A DNA stretch of 64,000 bases from the NCBI RefSeq assembly GCF_036324505.1, contig NC_086362.1, forward strand, positions 4,709,043 to 4,773,042, given 5' to 3'. Both the position numbers and the translations under genes were made by a program. This document shows, piece by piece, positions 1 through 33,877 of the stretch (its first letter is position 1; each line of letters opens with the position of its first letter). Under the pieces are notes generated by a model. The model was not told the DNA's origin. It was given only the letters and a program-made list of their open reading frames with translations, and ran no database searches. This DNA comes from Eleginops maclovinus (Eukaryota > Chordata > Actinopteri > Perciformes > Eleginopidae).

Positions 1-136
1 CAGACATGTATGAGAATAAAATACTAAAGTGATCATTTCTGGAGGCCGAAACGACTCGAGGATTTGGAGACCTGGAGTCATAAAAGAATATGACTGATGT
101 GAGGAGAAGTTACAGTGTGTGCCGTGCTTTACTCAC

Positions 137-2298
137 TCTTCTCATGTATAGCCACCATTATGTGCCTATCTTCCGGGTGAATGTAGAGCAGGACGGGGGT
201 TCCGACTAAGTCCTGAGGCAGGTATCCCAACAGTGGCACTGCCCTGCAAACACAAAATGTATTAGATTAGATGTATTAGCAAACTCACAGATACTCACAG
301 ATGGAAAGTGATGAATTAAAGAGATTGGGTTTTTAATTGTTCCTTTTATGGAAGTAATAGCCATAAAAATGTTTGAATTACTGACCTCTCGTCAATTTCC
401 TGGAAGATGCAGCTCGGGGTGTGACTTGTAGTGAAGATCCTCTTGTCTGGAGGGATACGAGGAGCTGAGAGGAAGAAGATATAACAGATGAGAAATACGT
501 ACTCAAGACTGTATAGACTGTAGCTGTATTATAGAGCAGCTGTAGTAAATACCCTCGTATCCGGAGTGGACCCTCTCAGCGATGAGCAGGCAGCAGGGCT
601 GTGGCTCAGCGTCGTCCGAGTCTCTGATGGTGAGCTGGTAGGGCGTGAGGCGGAACGGGTAGTAGCGCATCTCGCAGCCCTGCGCCCGGTCGGCACTTAT
701 CCGGCAGAACATGGACTTCTCCTGAGTGCAGTCCACTGGAGCAGAAGCTGAGAGGAGAGAGAGCAGGAGGCAGAGTTGAGCATACATTTTGTCGGAAATC
801 ACAACTTTTTTTTCCTTTTTCGAACCCCTTCCCCAAATTCGTTCTGTTTTCCGCTCACCTGACCCGATGCAGGAGGCCCAGTTTGGCAGGCGGCAGGGTG
901 CTGTACCGCTGTAGAAAGTGCTGACATCCTGCGGGGCCAAAAGCTCAGAGAACATAGTCCCCTGGAGACGCTCTGGCTTGGTGCGCAACAGGGATGAGGC
1001 CTGAGGTGATACGTACACGACCTTCCCCGACAGGAAGGACACGCCCATGGTGAAAGTGTCCTGAAGGGGAAAGAACACATCTTTAGACACTCATTGAAGG
1101 AGAATAGCCTGGAATAATATTCATTTGAACTAATTATTCTTGAATATTCTTAAGAACTTACTGTGTTTTTGAGTGTGTATTCTGACGTGATGTTGTCAAG
1201 CTCGTCGATAGTGAAGGCAGACAGGTCCAGACTGCAGCCCTGGCACTCCTCTACGCTCCACTGGTGATAGTACTCCTTGTTGGCTGTAAACATTCACCAT
1301 ACATTAGTCAGGATGGGTAAATAGGTAAAGAAACAATTAAATATTGCAGTAAGCTCAAAGCAAATGGCACAAACACAAGCATTATAGCTCCAAAAAAACA
1401 CTTAAAACACAAAATAGTCACATGTGGCATTCTTAAGATAGAAACAAAAAACCCCCCCTCACCTCGGACTTGTTTGACACACTGAAGAGCGTATTTGAGT
1501 GCATTTAGGGTGCTGGTGTGGCCCTTGGCCTTGCGCTCCGTTGGGAGGCGGAGCTTCAGCTCCTTGATGGCCTTCATCAGATCCTTCTGGGTCTGCACCC
1601 TCGCCGACTGGTTACTGCTGCAGCCCGAGGTGGAGGGGGGGTCATGCTCGGAGCTGGTGGACAGCAGGCTGTAGGCCAGGGAGCTGCTGGGGGGAGAGAG
1701 ACTCTGGGAGTTGGAGCTGAGAAAGAAGAGACAGAGAGGATGATGGTGAGTTTTACACGCTGGATCAGATGTGCAGTTCGCATGTGGTGCAAGAAGAGCC
1801 TTTTGGATTAAAACACTGTTGCTATGCATATTTTTTCAGAGGTTATTTTTGTCTCTTCTCCTTCTCTTACCTCTTGTTGCTCTCCGTGTTTTCCAGCATC
1901 ATGCCAGAGTCCTTTCCGTTTGACGAGCTGTGGGAGCTGCGTACGGACTGGCGCCCACGTGACCCGCCGTCTCTTTCCATCCCGCCTTCGCTCTCCCTCT
2001 CCCCGGAGTCGTTTCCGCTGGAGAGTCCGTCCATATCATCTGAGTTGGGCCCCCTGCGGTCTCGGGGCGAGCCTCCGGACGCCGACCCCACACTGGGAGA
2101 TGAGCCGCCAGTGGAGTCGCCTCCATTTCCACTCCCCTGCTCCTGAGCGGGGCCATTAGCGCTGGGCTGAACACTGCTCGTTTTCAGAGAGTTTAACTCC
2201 TCTGATTCTGCTTCCTGTTCATTTTCTTTCTCGTCGGCCCTTGCCACTCGCCCTCGAGTGCTGCTGCTGGGCAATGAATTAGAGTTGTCATAACTCAT
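137..2298 (-). CDS. per1: Period circadian protein 1, 5' part of gene (7 coding exons, runs off the window start)
   Basis: PERIOD1 is a negative limb component of the vertebrate circadian clock; it pairs with CRY and represses CLOCK-BMAL1. Coding exons on the minus strand, in transcript order, are 2298-1871, 1716-1463, 1283-1162, 1060-859, 747-553, 464-386 and 243-137. All junctions have AG/GT borders and the phases join without a break (1,387 nt, about 462 residues). Visible landmarks are a Ser-rich N-terminus, the PER segment [20 protein letters not shown] with KELKLRLP, then PAS-A ([70 protein letters not shown]). Wording such as SELLAPQDV and [15 protein letters not shown] matches PER1 better than PER2 or PER3; a and b duplicates cannot be told apart. 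The start is taken at the ATG at 2298 (MSYDNSNS). The longer reading frame to 2346 has no ATG there. PAS-B and the rest lie outside the window. Confidence 0.93.
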
Positions 2299-2349
2299 AC
2301 TAGAGTAGGATGAGGCTGGAGCAGCTTTTTTAAAGGTGTCAGCCAAGGT

Positions 2350-4979
2350 GAAAACAGCAATAACTCTGATTTAAGTGGGTCTACTATGTATAGACAGGTG
2401 AATCATGGTTATTGGCTTGTCGTTTACAGAGAAATTCATTGTTTCTGGTGCAAAAACCAGAGAAAAATTCAAATGGTTGTAAACATTTTGCAAATGACCA
2501 AAAGCGAAGGCTTCCAAAAACTGTGCAATTATCTGGAAAGGTCACTCAAGTGATGCCGACAAGAGATGAATTTCTGTTTACGGAGCAGCCTTGGCACAAG
2601 GGCTCCAACAGATGGGATGAGAGATTGTGAGGGAGAGTGAGAAAAACAGCTCTTGGTGAGAGCAGAGAACACTCTGTATCTCGTCTTCTTGCCTCTTCAG
2701 AGATGTGATGCTTCAGATGAAGGTCACCTGAGATAATGGAGAAAGGAGAGAGATGGAGAGACAAAAGATTAAGTTTTATTACCTGCATGATTACACAAAT
2801 TTCCCAAGGTCAACAGCTACAAAGAGAGGTAAAGGAAAGCTTATGATGAGTTTATCGGGGTGGCCTCAAAGCTTCAAATGTAGCCATGGACTGCTGTCAC
2901 AGCCTGGGTTTGGAAAAAGAATGTTTTTCAGAAGTGTTTGCGATTGTTGTGGCAGCGTAGCCCCATCTGTTAGCCTTTTACACAGATTATCTGAAATTTA
3001 AAAAAAACACAGCCCCATCCTAAACACAATAATCCCCTGCTCCTATAAGCATGCAGCATGTGCGTATGCATCTGAATTCAGAACAGGTGTATTAGTGCTA
3101 ATGCTGAAATTACAAGCGTCACTTGTTAATCGCCATAGCTTAATCCAATCTCACCCAGAGGACAGTCAAAACAGAGCGCCATGGGGGCGAAACAAAGATT
3201 AGTATAAGAGGAATATTACAATAATATGGTGTATTTGTGAATAGTAACTTAAAAAGTATACATCAGACCACTAACTTCGAAAGTTTAAGATTATTGCTAT
3301 TTATTCCATGCGCAAAGAGTCCTCCCCGTAATCCTTTAAGCCGGAAGAAGACGCAGGCCCTGTCCTCAATCCTTACACCTAGGTTGCCCACAGCAGCTTT
3401 ACCTGCTCCTGTACGTGCGCAGTGATGTTTTTAGTGCAGAATTAGATCAGGACTTGTTTAATTATGTCCCTGCACTGATTCAACGCTTCCTGTTCTGATG
3501 CACATGGCTGAGTGGACACCTGCCGGAGATTGCTCATTATATGTGAACAGAGGATGCACACAGCTAATGATAAATATGACTCAGTATACGGACATAACCA
3601 AAGCAAACCACTTAGGAGTAGATCATGGTAAACAACTTAAAACTAATTCATATGATGCTACCTCATGAAAATTTGCATATGTTGGGTTGATGCATGTGAC
3701 AAACTGTGCAAAGGCTGAAATTGGCGAGGGAAGGAGGAATAATGATCGCGAAATATGCAAGCAGGGCGTGAGTAGGCGTCGAGGCAGGCTGGCATCAACA
3801 CTTCGACAAGTGATGGAAAAGCCACACGGTGGTGGGTAGAGGTGGTGGTGGTGGGGGGGGAAGTGTCAGTGTACAGGCTGTTTACTTGCACCTGTGTTCT
3901 ATGTTAGCTGTAGTTGGCTATTTGCTTAACAGGTGCAACCCCACCCCCCTCCCCCCCGCTACTACAGCCAATCACAGTGAGCATTGGGTGACAGCAAGAC
4001 ACATCGATATTGCTTCAAGTGTACCTCATGAATGGCTAAGGTGGGAGGAATCCAAAGCACATGGAGAAACCCCACAGAAACACAGGGTCGCCATGAAAAC
4101 TCCCCAGCTGACATGCCGGAAACCGTTAGGTCACGTTTGAAACCACGACAGTGTGGGGTAACAATGCGAACCACTGAGGCACAATGCCACCCGCTTGTTC
4201 GAATTATTCTCAGGAAATGCACCCAGTCAGATTCTGATTATGTCAGGATGTGTCTATTTTAGTGTGGGAAAGCATACGCAGCATCACTCGTACAAATGTA
4301 GAAAAAGAAGGAAAAAGAACACACTAAATAAAGAGGGGTCAACGTTGAAAGCAAAACACTTCAAACTTTTTTCGCGTTTCTAAAATTTGAGAATAGAAGT
4401 TGTTGTGAAATGATTCTAACTAACGGGAACACTTTTGCCAGTCCTACTTTTTTATATTTGAATATTGGTTATTATTTTCTGTCTTCTATATTGGTCATAT
4501 GGACATTTGGGGGCAGTTGGTTAATGCAACAGACAGAAAGTAGAAGGAGGAGAAGCAGGAACATCTCCACGAGGACTAACCAATTGATTGAAAATAGATA
4601 AAGATCAAATCAAATGTTAGTTGCAAGCCTAGCTGCAGTCAATACGTCTGAATAACACTGCATTTATTATATGTGTGTTTATATTTCCTTTCATCTTTAT
4701 CACAGGGGAACTTCTTCATCAGACAAATAAAGAACACACCACCATTTCCGCAGCTAATAGGCCGCATCAAAGACAGTGTTCACAGCATGACCCCGGCATA
4801 TAAAATGATAAGATGCACAATCACTGATTCCATTCAGCAAGCTGATCAGATGATTACAAAAGATAACATAAAGATACAACTTGTACAGAACGAGGATCAC
4901 ATCACATGTTGTTGTAGATAATGAAGCACTTCACTTCCTCACTGCATTGAGGGCTGCAGGAAGGTGTGGCGTAGCTCAC
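2350..4979. other. Probable per1 5' intron, no coding sequence seen
   Basis: The stretch between the first per1 coding exon and the proximal promoter-like block shows no conserved reading frame with splice borders. It contains a G-rich GGT tract near 3838-3858 and a degraded dispersed repeat (see 3960-4200). It is probably intronic in per1 transcripts started upstream. Confidence 0.45.
3960..4200 (+). repeat. Degraded dispersed teleost repeat
   Basis: The run with 'catggagaaaccccacagaaa', 'catgaaaactccccagctga' and 'gcgaaccactgaggcacaatg' resembles a high-copy fish interspersed repeat that normally reads through short-insert wording such as 'aaccactgcaccaccgtg'. I recognise it by wording only. 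No ends or target duplications can be set. Confidence 0.35.
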
Positions 4980-5310
4980 CGTGCATGAACATGTGTGATC
5001 TCCTCCCGCCCTGTACTGCTCCTTCACAGCATCACGACATGTTCACAGATATGTTCGCACTAACCAATACGGTTCAGAAAACGAGTGAGGTTTTGTTCTT
5101 CTATCTTAGTATTCGGGGAATAAATTGACATTTAAATTTCCAGTGAATATCAGCTCTCTGCCTGTGCCACTTTCTGTGTACATTACTGCACGTGTCTTCG
5201 GTGGTGCTTTCGGCAAGGCTTGGCGGCTTCTGATTGGTTGCCATCTCTCATAGGCCAGACCAATCGAGAGAGAGCCCCAGAGACTGGGCTGCTTATTGGC
5301 TGACTGACGT
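4980..5310 (-). promoter_or_regulatory. Candidate second per1 promoter (E-box, CCAAT boxes, CRE-like site)
   Basis: This block has a second perfect CACGTG E-box (5189-5194), three CCAAT boxes in both orientations (GATTGG 5232-5237, CCAAT 5260-5264, ATTGG 5295-5299) and a CRE-like TGACGT (5305-5310). On the minus strand a splice donor (CACG/GTGAG, exon end at 4980) follows downstream. It could be a proximal alternative promoter of per1, since mammalian Per1 also has more than one promoter with E-boxes and a CRE. No transcript evidence is available here. Confidence 0.4.
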
Positions 5311-7070
5311 TTAATGGTCTCAGCTCCGCCTCCAGTTTTTATTTTCTGATATGGAAGGGGAGAAAGACACTCTGACAACTGTTTCACGATCAGTTAGGGG
5401 CACTGAACATCATGTTCATTTATTAGACGGCGAGACACAAGCTTTGCTATAGTTAAGTGATGAGAAAAACTCATGGCCTTAGTACTAATAACATTACAAT
5501 ATAATAATTACAGTATTATAAACAGAAATGCACACTAATTAAAAAAAAGTATTATTAAGTCTATACGGTTTTTTTACACCCTGGATTATACTTTCTTGGA
5601 GTGAGCAAACTTCCAAACTGCAGAGATTTACCACGTAATCCTAGTTGCTACACTATATTACAATAACCCACTGGGAAGATTATGAGGGCACAATAAAGTG
5701 GTTCAGCAAACTTGGATTAAATGGGATTTTGTACTTCCTGTAATTGCTTAATTTTTTGGGAAACATTTTGCAGATAAAAATTAATTCATTCCCTCAATCA
5801 AACAGTTGTTGTCTGTTAGTAGCATAGTCAATGAAGTCAGTCCCAAACCAGAAATGTTCCTCATATTGTAGTATAGTAATATGAACAGAGAAAGCATGCA
5901 TTTTTTTTACATTTGAGGGGCTGAAAAAAGCATTTCTTGCCATTGAAAATATGAAATCGTGTTCAATCCACACATCTTCTTTTTGTGTGTGTTTGTTTTA
6001 AGCTTTTTTTTCCTTCACGTTAATAGTGGATTAGAAAATCTGTGAAAAACAAAGTCTTTCAGAAACAGATCACACTGTGTTCAAACAACAATTGTGCTGC
6101 AAGAACCATCAAAGTCCAACCGAGGTGCTGCTGGTGAGTCATTCTCATATAAATGACTGAAACATAAAGTGTCACCGAGATGGAAAACTGTAAGCTGTTT
6201 ACTCGTCCTGTTTCAAGTGACGAGTCAGTCCTTAACAAACATGTGATCCTCTAGTTAAAATGCAGATTGAACCACCTGTGCTACTACCAGCCATGTCACC
6301 TCTACTGCCATCGATGCACAATTAATACTTGTTGGTGGGGAAAGTGTCATGTGTTTGGTCTTTGCAATAAGGTTAGGTGAAGCAGCGTTTCTTTTTTATC
6401 TTCTACATTACTTTGCATATGCAAACTTTTTGGATGTTGCTGTGAAGCTGCGTTCACATTTAAGAGTGAGGTATTTGCAAGGCCCTGCAATTACCCTTGC
6501 ATTTTGCAAACGTCCATGGTGTGTTATTGATGTCAATCACTTTGCAATAACAGATAAGTGCGGTGCATTTACAGCTGAACATATGGCGACACTGTACACA
6601 TAGAGGATCCATGCGACCCTCTTGCAGCGCTGTATACGCCCCTGGTGCTGATAAGTGAATACATTGTGAAATACGCACATGCATGTCAACAACACCACAA
6701 AAACAAGTCAAAGAATAGAAAGAAAATGTGGAATGTGGAGGAATCTGGTATTCGAAGGCGTTGTCATTAGCGGTGTTGACTGCTTTCACCCTAAAGAGTT
6801 AACGTTATAAACGTGTTGTTGTCATGATGCTGTCAGCGACAGTGAAGGGTTAAACGAGCCAACTGGTTTCGCAGTAGATTGTCTGATAAGCTTTATCGCT
6901 TAATACATCCAAACACATGTATCTATTGTTGTATCTACTTAATAAAACCGTCAAATAAATGGGACAAGAGCTGTCGTGAATACGCTGATAGTGCGAAGTG
7001 ACAGCTAGTATGCTAACGTTAGCTTCAAGGCAAGAGCGACTGACAGGGAATATAACAACGAGCAGCTTAC

Positions 7071-7350
7071 CTTAGATATGTTTCAAAACGACAACAGCTT
7101 TGATATTCCACGGTAAGGTGTTTGCAAGTCAATAAGGAACAGCATAAATCCTTGTAGCAACTACTGCCTTTGCTCAGCTGTCTGCATATGCTCTCAAAAT
7201 ATTGCTCGACCCCCCTACAGTAGTTTACACGCAGGGACACACGTGCCAATGGATGGTCTCGCAAGTAACATTGAATTATCCACCGTGATTGGACAGAATG
7301 AGTCGATGGCCCCGCCCAGACCCGCCCAGGCGCTTTTTGATTGGCTGAGA
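7071..7350 (-). promoter_or_regulatory. Candidate distal per1 promoter and noncoding first exon
   Basis: This GC-rich block stands out from AT-rich surroundings. It holds a perfect E-box CACGTG (7240-7245) directly abutting a CCAAT box (7246-7250), two further CCAAT boxes on the minus strand (ATTGG within 7287-7292 and 7339-7344) and two CCCGCCC GC-boxes (7311-7317, 7321-7327). On the minus strand it is followed by a strong splice donor, ATCTAAG/GTAAGC, with the exon end at 7071. This is the arrangement expected for a noncoding first exon of per1, which is driven by CLOCK-BMAL1 at E-boxes. The transcription start and the link to the coding exons are inferred. Confidence 0.5.
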
Positions 7351-7399
7351 GGGGCGCGGCTTGCATCACGGGGCTCTGGGATCACGTTGCAGTGTGTCT

Positions 7400-10300
7400 G
7401 GTCCTGAGTTTAGTCCCAAACATACATGAGAAGGCGTATCCCTCTTTCACACTAGTGGCCTACTTGGTTGACTGTAATACGGGTATTACCATCGCAATGT
7501 AATTCTCTGTAGAGAAAGACACCTTATGTTATTATACTGTAGTAACTGTGATCAGTATAATCAAAGAGTAGCGTTAAATTAATCAGTGTATTCGTGTTAA
7601 TATCATATCATAAATGGAGGTAATCATTATCAACCATCAACCCTGAATAACAAATGTAAATGGTAAGAGGAAACTAAACAAACATGAGGTAGAAAGCTCA
7701 AATAGAACACATTATTATTGTCATTAGGCAATTAATGTTTGGATTTTTGAGATGTATGCCCATTCAGCTTGTTGATAGCTTACTTTCAAATGTAAAATAA
7801 TTATATTTGTTACCAAAGCTGATTGGCAAATTGCACTTTTAAAACAGTCATGATCACGTTTATTTTACTACATTAAATGAATATATCCAGGGGGAAAAAA
7901 GCCTTATTTTGTTCCTACACAAGCACAAATCCACACAGGGAATATTGCTGCTGCGCGCTTGCCTCGTACTTACGGCTGCGGCAAAGCCTCGGCATGCACA
8001 TTTCAACGTGCTCCTGGATGGTGACGTCGTTTGCTCTGCATGCCCTCTCCAAAGGCACGAGGCTGGCGGTGTGGTTGGTGAAAGGCTGTAAACAGTGAAG
8101 ATGTAGGGCACATGCAAGTGTGTAAACAATCATTACTACAAAAAAATCCACTTTAGTATTTAATGGGAGTAGATTTAGTGTGTCCCAATGCACATAGAAC
8201 AACAAAAATACACCTTATTAAGAAATTATCAACATATCAGCATGAATTAATCTTCTTATCTTGGTCGAGATTATTTTGTGCATCAATATTTGATCAAGAT
8301 AACAGTAATAAACACTGCAAATGAACATGTATTACATATCTTTGCCATGGCAGCAAACAAATGTATAGTCAGTGATGGGAAGAGTCCTCATCCTGCAGAA
8401 TTGGAAATAATCATGCCTATGTTACTTGTTTGATATTATTAATGCATCCATCTGCGTAAGCATCACATTATGTTAGTTATGTACTGCTAGGTGGCTTAAT
8501 CCACTATGATACATTATCATTTATAAGGTAATGATATATTATAATTTTTACTAAAGCGGTCAAATTAAAACTGCAATAATTGCCTACTTACTGAGTTGGG
8601 ATATTATTCAAAATAAAAATACATACATTTTTATGCATGCACATCTCTATCTGTCCCAGGTTCATCATGGTGCCACCACTCGAGCCATATTTAAAACTCT
8701 GTCGGCCCGTGTCCAAATGAGCTACTTTCTTCAGCTTTAACTGGGTTACTTGGGCTCTCTGCTTCAGGGTGGAGTGCATTAGCCTGCTTTAAGCTTATTT
8801 ACTGGAAATTGCAGGGAGACTTAACCACATGGTTTTTGTACAGCTGCATATATCTGCAGGTTTACTCACTAGTACAGGTCTGGCTAGATTGTAGTGTTAA
8901 TATATTACCGATATATAATAAAGGAATTAACCCTTTTTTTGAGAAAGCATCAAATTACTCTAAAGGGGAAGTGCAAAGCAGTAATCAATTATTATCAACC
9001 TGATTTTCGACTCTTACTTTTGTTGAAGCTTTTTTAAAATGTGTGTTTGTTGTTCATTTGGATTTGCAGCTTTTCATTCTTTGATCTCTGTGTGTCTGGT
9101 GTTTGGCACTAGGTAGGCATGTGCTTGAGTCCACTCCTTGCTGCAAACAGTCCGAACTGTTTACTGCACTGTCATGTTTAACCCTCTAAATGTACCAAAT
9201 TTAAAGAATTAGACAGGCTACAAAAGGCAATAATACATGCTAGAAAGAAATGATACCACTAAATGTTGTCACATTTTTGCAAAATCCTATCCATGTGTTA
9301 AAGAATTTCACATTTGGCGTGTAAAACCATGTAATCAGTTTTTGCACATCTTGAACAGTGCATATATTTGCATGCTAAATTATGAATATATTAATATTGG
9401 CATAGGACAACAAAAATCCTACACATTTTGCATCACGAACTGAAAACCCACACGTTTTGTCCTGCAACTTGGCCATCAAACCCCAACAAAAAGACATATT
9501 GTAGCGCTTAAAAAGTTAAGCCTATTTGAAGCTAATGCACCTGCAGCAACAATGATTAGGCTCACTCTAAGTGAACATACCTGCACGATTCTTGATGTTT
9601 TGAGTTTAAATTTGAATGGTTTATTGTATTTATTGTATGTCGCTTTAGAGGAAAGCATCAGCTTCATGAAATGTAATATAATGCATACTGCAAGTAGGCC
9701 TGCAGATCCAAATGTAAGCATGAGTCTGTCCAGTAGAGGGCAGCATTGCATAGAATTAACGCCACAGGAGGGAACAGACTTGGAATTAATTAATAAGGTG
9801 CAATAAAACGTGAAACTGCTGTTAATAAATGTAACTTAAAAATGACACTAGGCCTTAATTAATGTGTGTTCTTATTTGTTTTATCTGTGTTTCCCAAGAT
9901 TAGCATGTAAAGGCCTCAACCTTACTTTGGTATCAGATCATCTGCTATTTATAGATAGTGAAGGCGCAGGTAAGTGTCATCAGCTTCTCTAAACTTTGAC
10001 TGACGTTAGGGAGGTCACTCAAAGCTTCGGAAGTCAATTTCGGAAGTAATGTGAAAACTATTTCACAGTGAGATACCTTCTGTTAAAGCTGGTGCCTCAT
10101 GGGTGTACAAAGACACATTTGAATACCAACATATAAACAGTTTTCCTGATAATTGTTGATAGTGGTTGGATGAGTTATCTTCAACGGAGGTTCTTCAATT
10201 ACTGAAGTTTTATCTTAATATCCCAATATCCCAAATTTCACTTTTGTCTCATGTTTTTTTTCAGTGTAGTTCTCAAAGAAGAAAGTCTCTTAAATTGAGG

Positions 10301-11031
10301 CAACATTCAATGTTTATACACTTGGCTGAACAAGGCCTATATTTAAGCGTCTTTGACCATAAGGATAAGCGCTATATAAATCTGATGTAGTATTATATGA
10401 AGATGTCACATCCTGAGAGCTTTGTGTTTTAAGAAAAGCATACTGTAGAAATCACCTCTAGCTGTGACACAGGTGCTTGGCCTACTGTAGGTGACGCCTT
10501 AATCTATGCAAAACACTTACATTCATTTAACTCAGGGCTAATAGAATATAATACCCAAATGATGTGGCCTATATGACCTAATGCAGGTGGCAAATGTTGA
10601 GCTCGTTTGAATATAGTTTATTGTTATATTGCAGCTAACGTGCAAAATACATCTTTCAACGCAAACTATTGTAATTGTCCTTTTTAATTTATATTTCGTA
10701 TGATCTACCTAATTTAAAAGTAACCAATGTAGTGCTTCAGTAAATCAACTCTCTAAGCGCCTTTTTTCATGAGCAAAACAGCAAAGACGGAAGTAGCATG
10801 AAGTGAACCCTCTCGTTCCCGCTGCCTGTGTTATACTCTTTGATAGACGGAGTAGGGGAGTATCACTTTAATGTCAGGGCGTACATGCACTCTTTGGGTA
10901 TCAGGAAATACGTGTATGTTTGCAAGAAGTCCCTCCCGTGAGTTTGCTTTGGTTTAGTTTGACAGTCATAGCGACAACGGCCGGCTGACCAAAACATCAC
11001 CAGCAGTCCTCCGGTAAGCGTCTGTCCATCA
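7400..11031. other. Intergenic region between divergent per1 and rell1
   Basis: This is AT-rich sequence separating the per1 upstream block from the rell1 start. Apart from the weak exon candidates on the minus strand at 7974-8085 and near 8620-8768, no gene is supported. The motif 'aagcgctatataaatctgatg' near 10366-10386 resembles the tail of a common fish interspersed repeat. Confidence 0.4.
7974..8085 (-). other. Possible exon on the minus strand, gene unknown
   Basis: This GC-rich 112-nt block is bounded on the minus strand by a good acceptor (TGTTTACAG at 8086-8094) and a near-perfect donor (GTAAGTACG from 7973). One frame is open across it (PFTNHTASLVPLERAC...). Both plus frames are also open, so openness proves little. 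It may be a further noncoding exon of per1, an exon of an unrecognised gene, or chance. It contains TGACGTC (8022-8028), a CRE-like core. Confidence 0.25.
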
Positions 11032-32170
<21,139 letters not shown>

Positions 32171-32221
32171 CAGGAACCGGGGGAGGAAGAAAAACATCAG
32201 GTCCAAACCCTAAACAAGAAC

Positions 32222-32227
32222 AATAAA
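32222..32227 (+). terminator. AATAAA polyadenylation signal, candidate for rell1
   Basis: AATAAA lies 52 bp beyond the predicted rell1 stop. Using it would give a very short 3' UTR. A second AATAAA near 33220 is an alternative. Confidence 0.35.
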
Positions 32228-33804
32228 TCATCAGCGCCGGGGGAGCCAAGTGGACCAGGGAGTCGTCCCTCCACATTCCTGCTCCACGGGGGGGTGGGGG
32301 GGGGGATGAAAAGTATGCTGAGTATGGACACAGCGGCGAAAGTGGGCACATTTTACAAGCAGTAAAGAGGGGTAAAGGTGTGTCCATTTGTGATACACTC
32401 CATTTCCCCTTAAAAAGATTTCCGATTGTGCCTTGCTCAAGAGCGACTAAGCATGGGAGGCTGCTAAATGACACGAAGCCCGAACAAAGGGAATTCCCGA
32501 TGAAGGTTACTCAATACGCCGATGATGTGTGTTCTTTGTGGAGGTAAAGAAGTCAATTAACGGATAAAACGACACCCCGGAAAAACAGATCCGGGCCATT
32601 CCCAAACAGGAGGTAGCCTGTAGATTAGCGGCGGGTGTGAACATGACTTGCCTTATCTTCCAATCCGACCTCTACTAAAGATGAGAGTGCAGTATTCTGT
32701 GTCGAACAACCAATTAGCTTTACCAAACATGGCGGCCTGCTCGGTGTTGTGTCTTAAAGTGACAGCGTTGTGTTTACCAAAAAAACCTTAAGTCTGTGTA
32801 CTCAGGCAGGTCAGTCTAGACTTTTTGAATGTGTCAGATAGCTATTACTCAAGATTTAAACCCCGTTGTTTTTTTATTTATGTGTTCTTCACTAGCTCAT
32901 AGAGTTGTCAATGCTAACGTGTTAGCGAACGAGTTCCTGTTTACAGCATGCTAGCTAAATCCACAAAAGATACCAAAGCACAGTAAATCTCGGCCTTTCT
33001 TTTTTGTCAGTCTTTTTTAACACCGGTCACATGACTTCTTTATGGAAGTGTAGCCCTTTTAGACCCAAATATATAATGCTCAAAGAGTATATCTTTAGGA
33101 ATGTTTTCTTTCAACCGGTCATTTCATTGTGTCTCATTTAAAAACTAAATATTTAGAACTGTTGTTATTCATATTTTGGGACAGTTTGCTGTGTTTCTAT
33201 CTTTTTAAAGGAAGAAAATAAAGACGACTAATACCAATGAGGAAATAAGTCTCTTTGTTGTTGATCATACACTAGCACCCCCTGACCTGCGGGCTAACTT
33301 CCCCCTCTCCTGAGTGAACCATCCATCTTCATATTCTATTCTTTCTCATTTCCTTCCCCTCATCCCCGAACCCTCCGTCTTTTTTCCCGCCGTAATAAAA
33401 AGATGATTTGTCTTATTCATCTCGAGTAGGTAGTCCGACGACCTCAGGCTCTCGATCATATTATTCCCAGATAACAGTGACGAGACGGAGATGGAGAGGT
33501 GTTTCCAGCATTAACAATCCTTGACACTTTTGCCTCTTCTTGACCTTCTGAGTCTTATCAGGATCAGTCATGCAGGAAGTTTCTGACCTTAAAGAGACAA
33601 GAGATCGCTTGAAGAAAAGATACAAATCGGTTCATTTTGGACATGAGGTGTTAAAAAAGAGAGCCTGCTGGTGTCACTTGCTCGGGGAAAGTGTTGGCAG
33701 TGAGGAAGACACATTTACATACGCTGGGAAATAAACCCTGATAGCACACAAGGCGTTGGACCCCACCCATGTCTGTAGGCTCAAAGCAAACCTGCCTTTT
33801 ATAA

Positions 33805-33807
<3 letters not shown>

Positions 33808-33876
<69 letters not shown>
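33808..33876. repeat. (CA)n microsatellite, 69 bp
   Basis: Uninterrupted CA dinucleotides. Confidence 0.97.

Positions 33877-33877
<1 letters not shown>

Noticed and set aside
566..1080. Plus- and minus-frame alternatives over the per1 exons
   Set aside because: The PER1 frame is fixed by family motifs and by consistent exon phases; the other frames cross exon borders.
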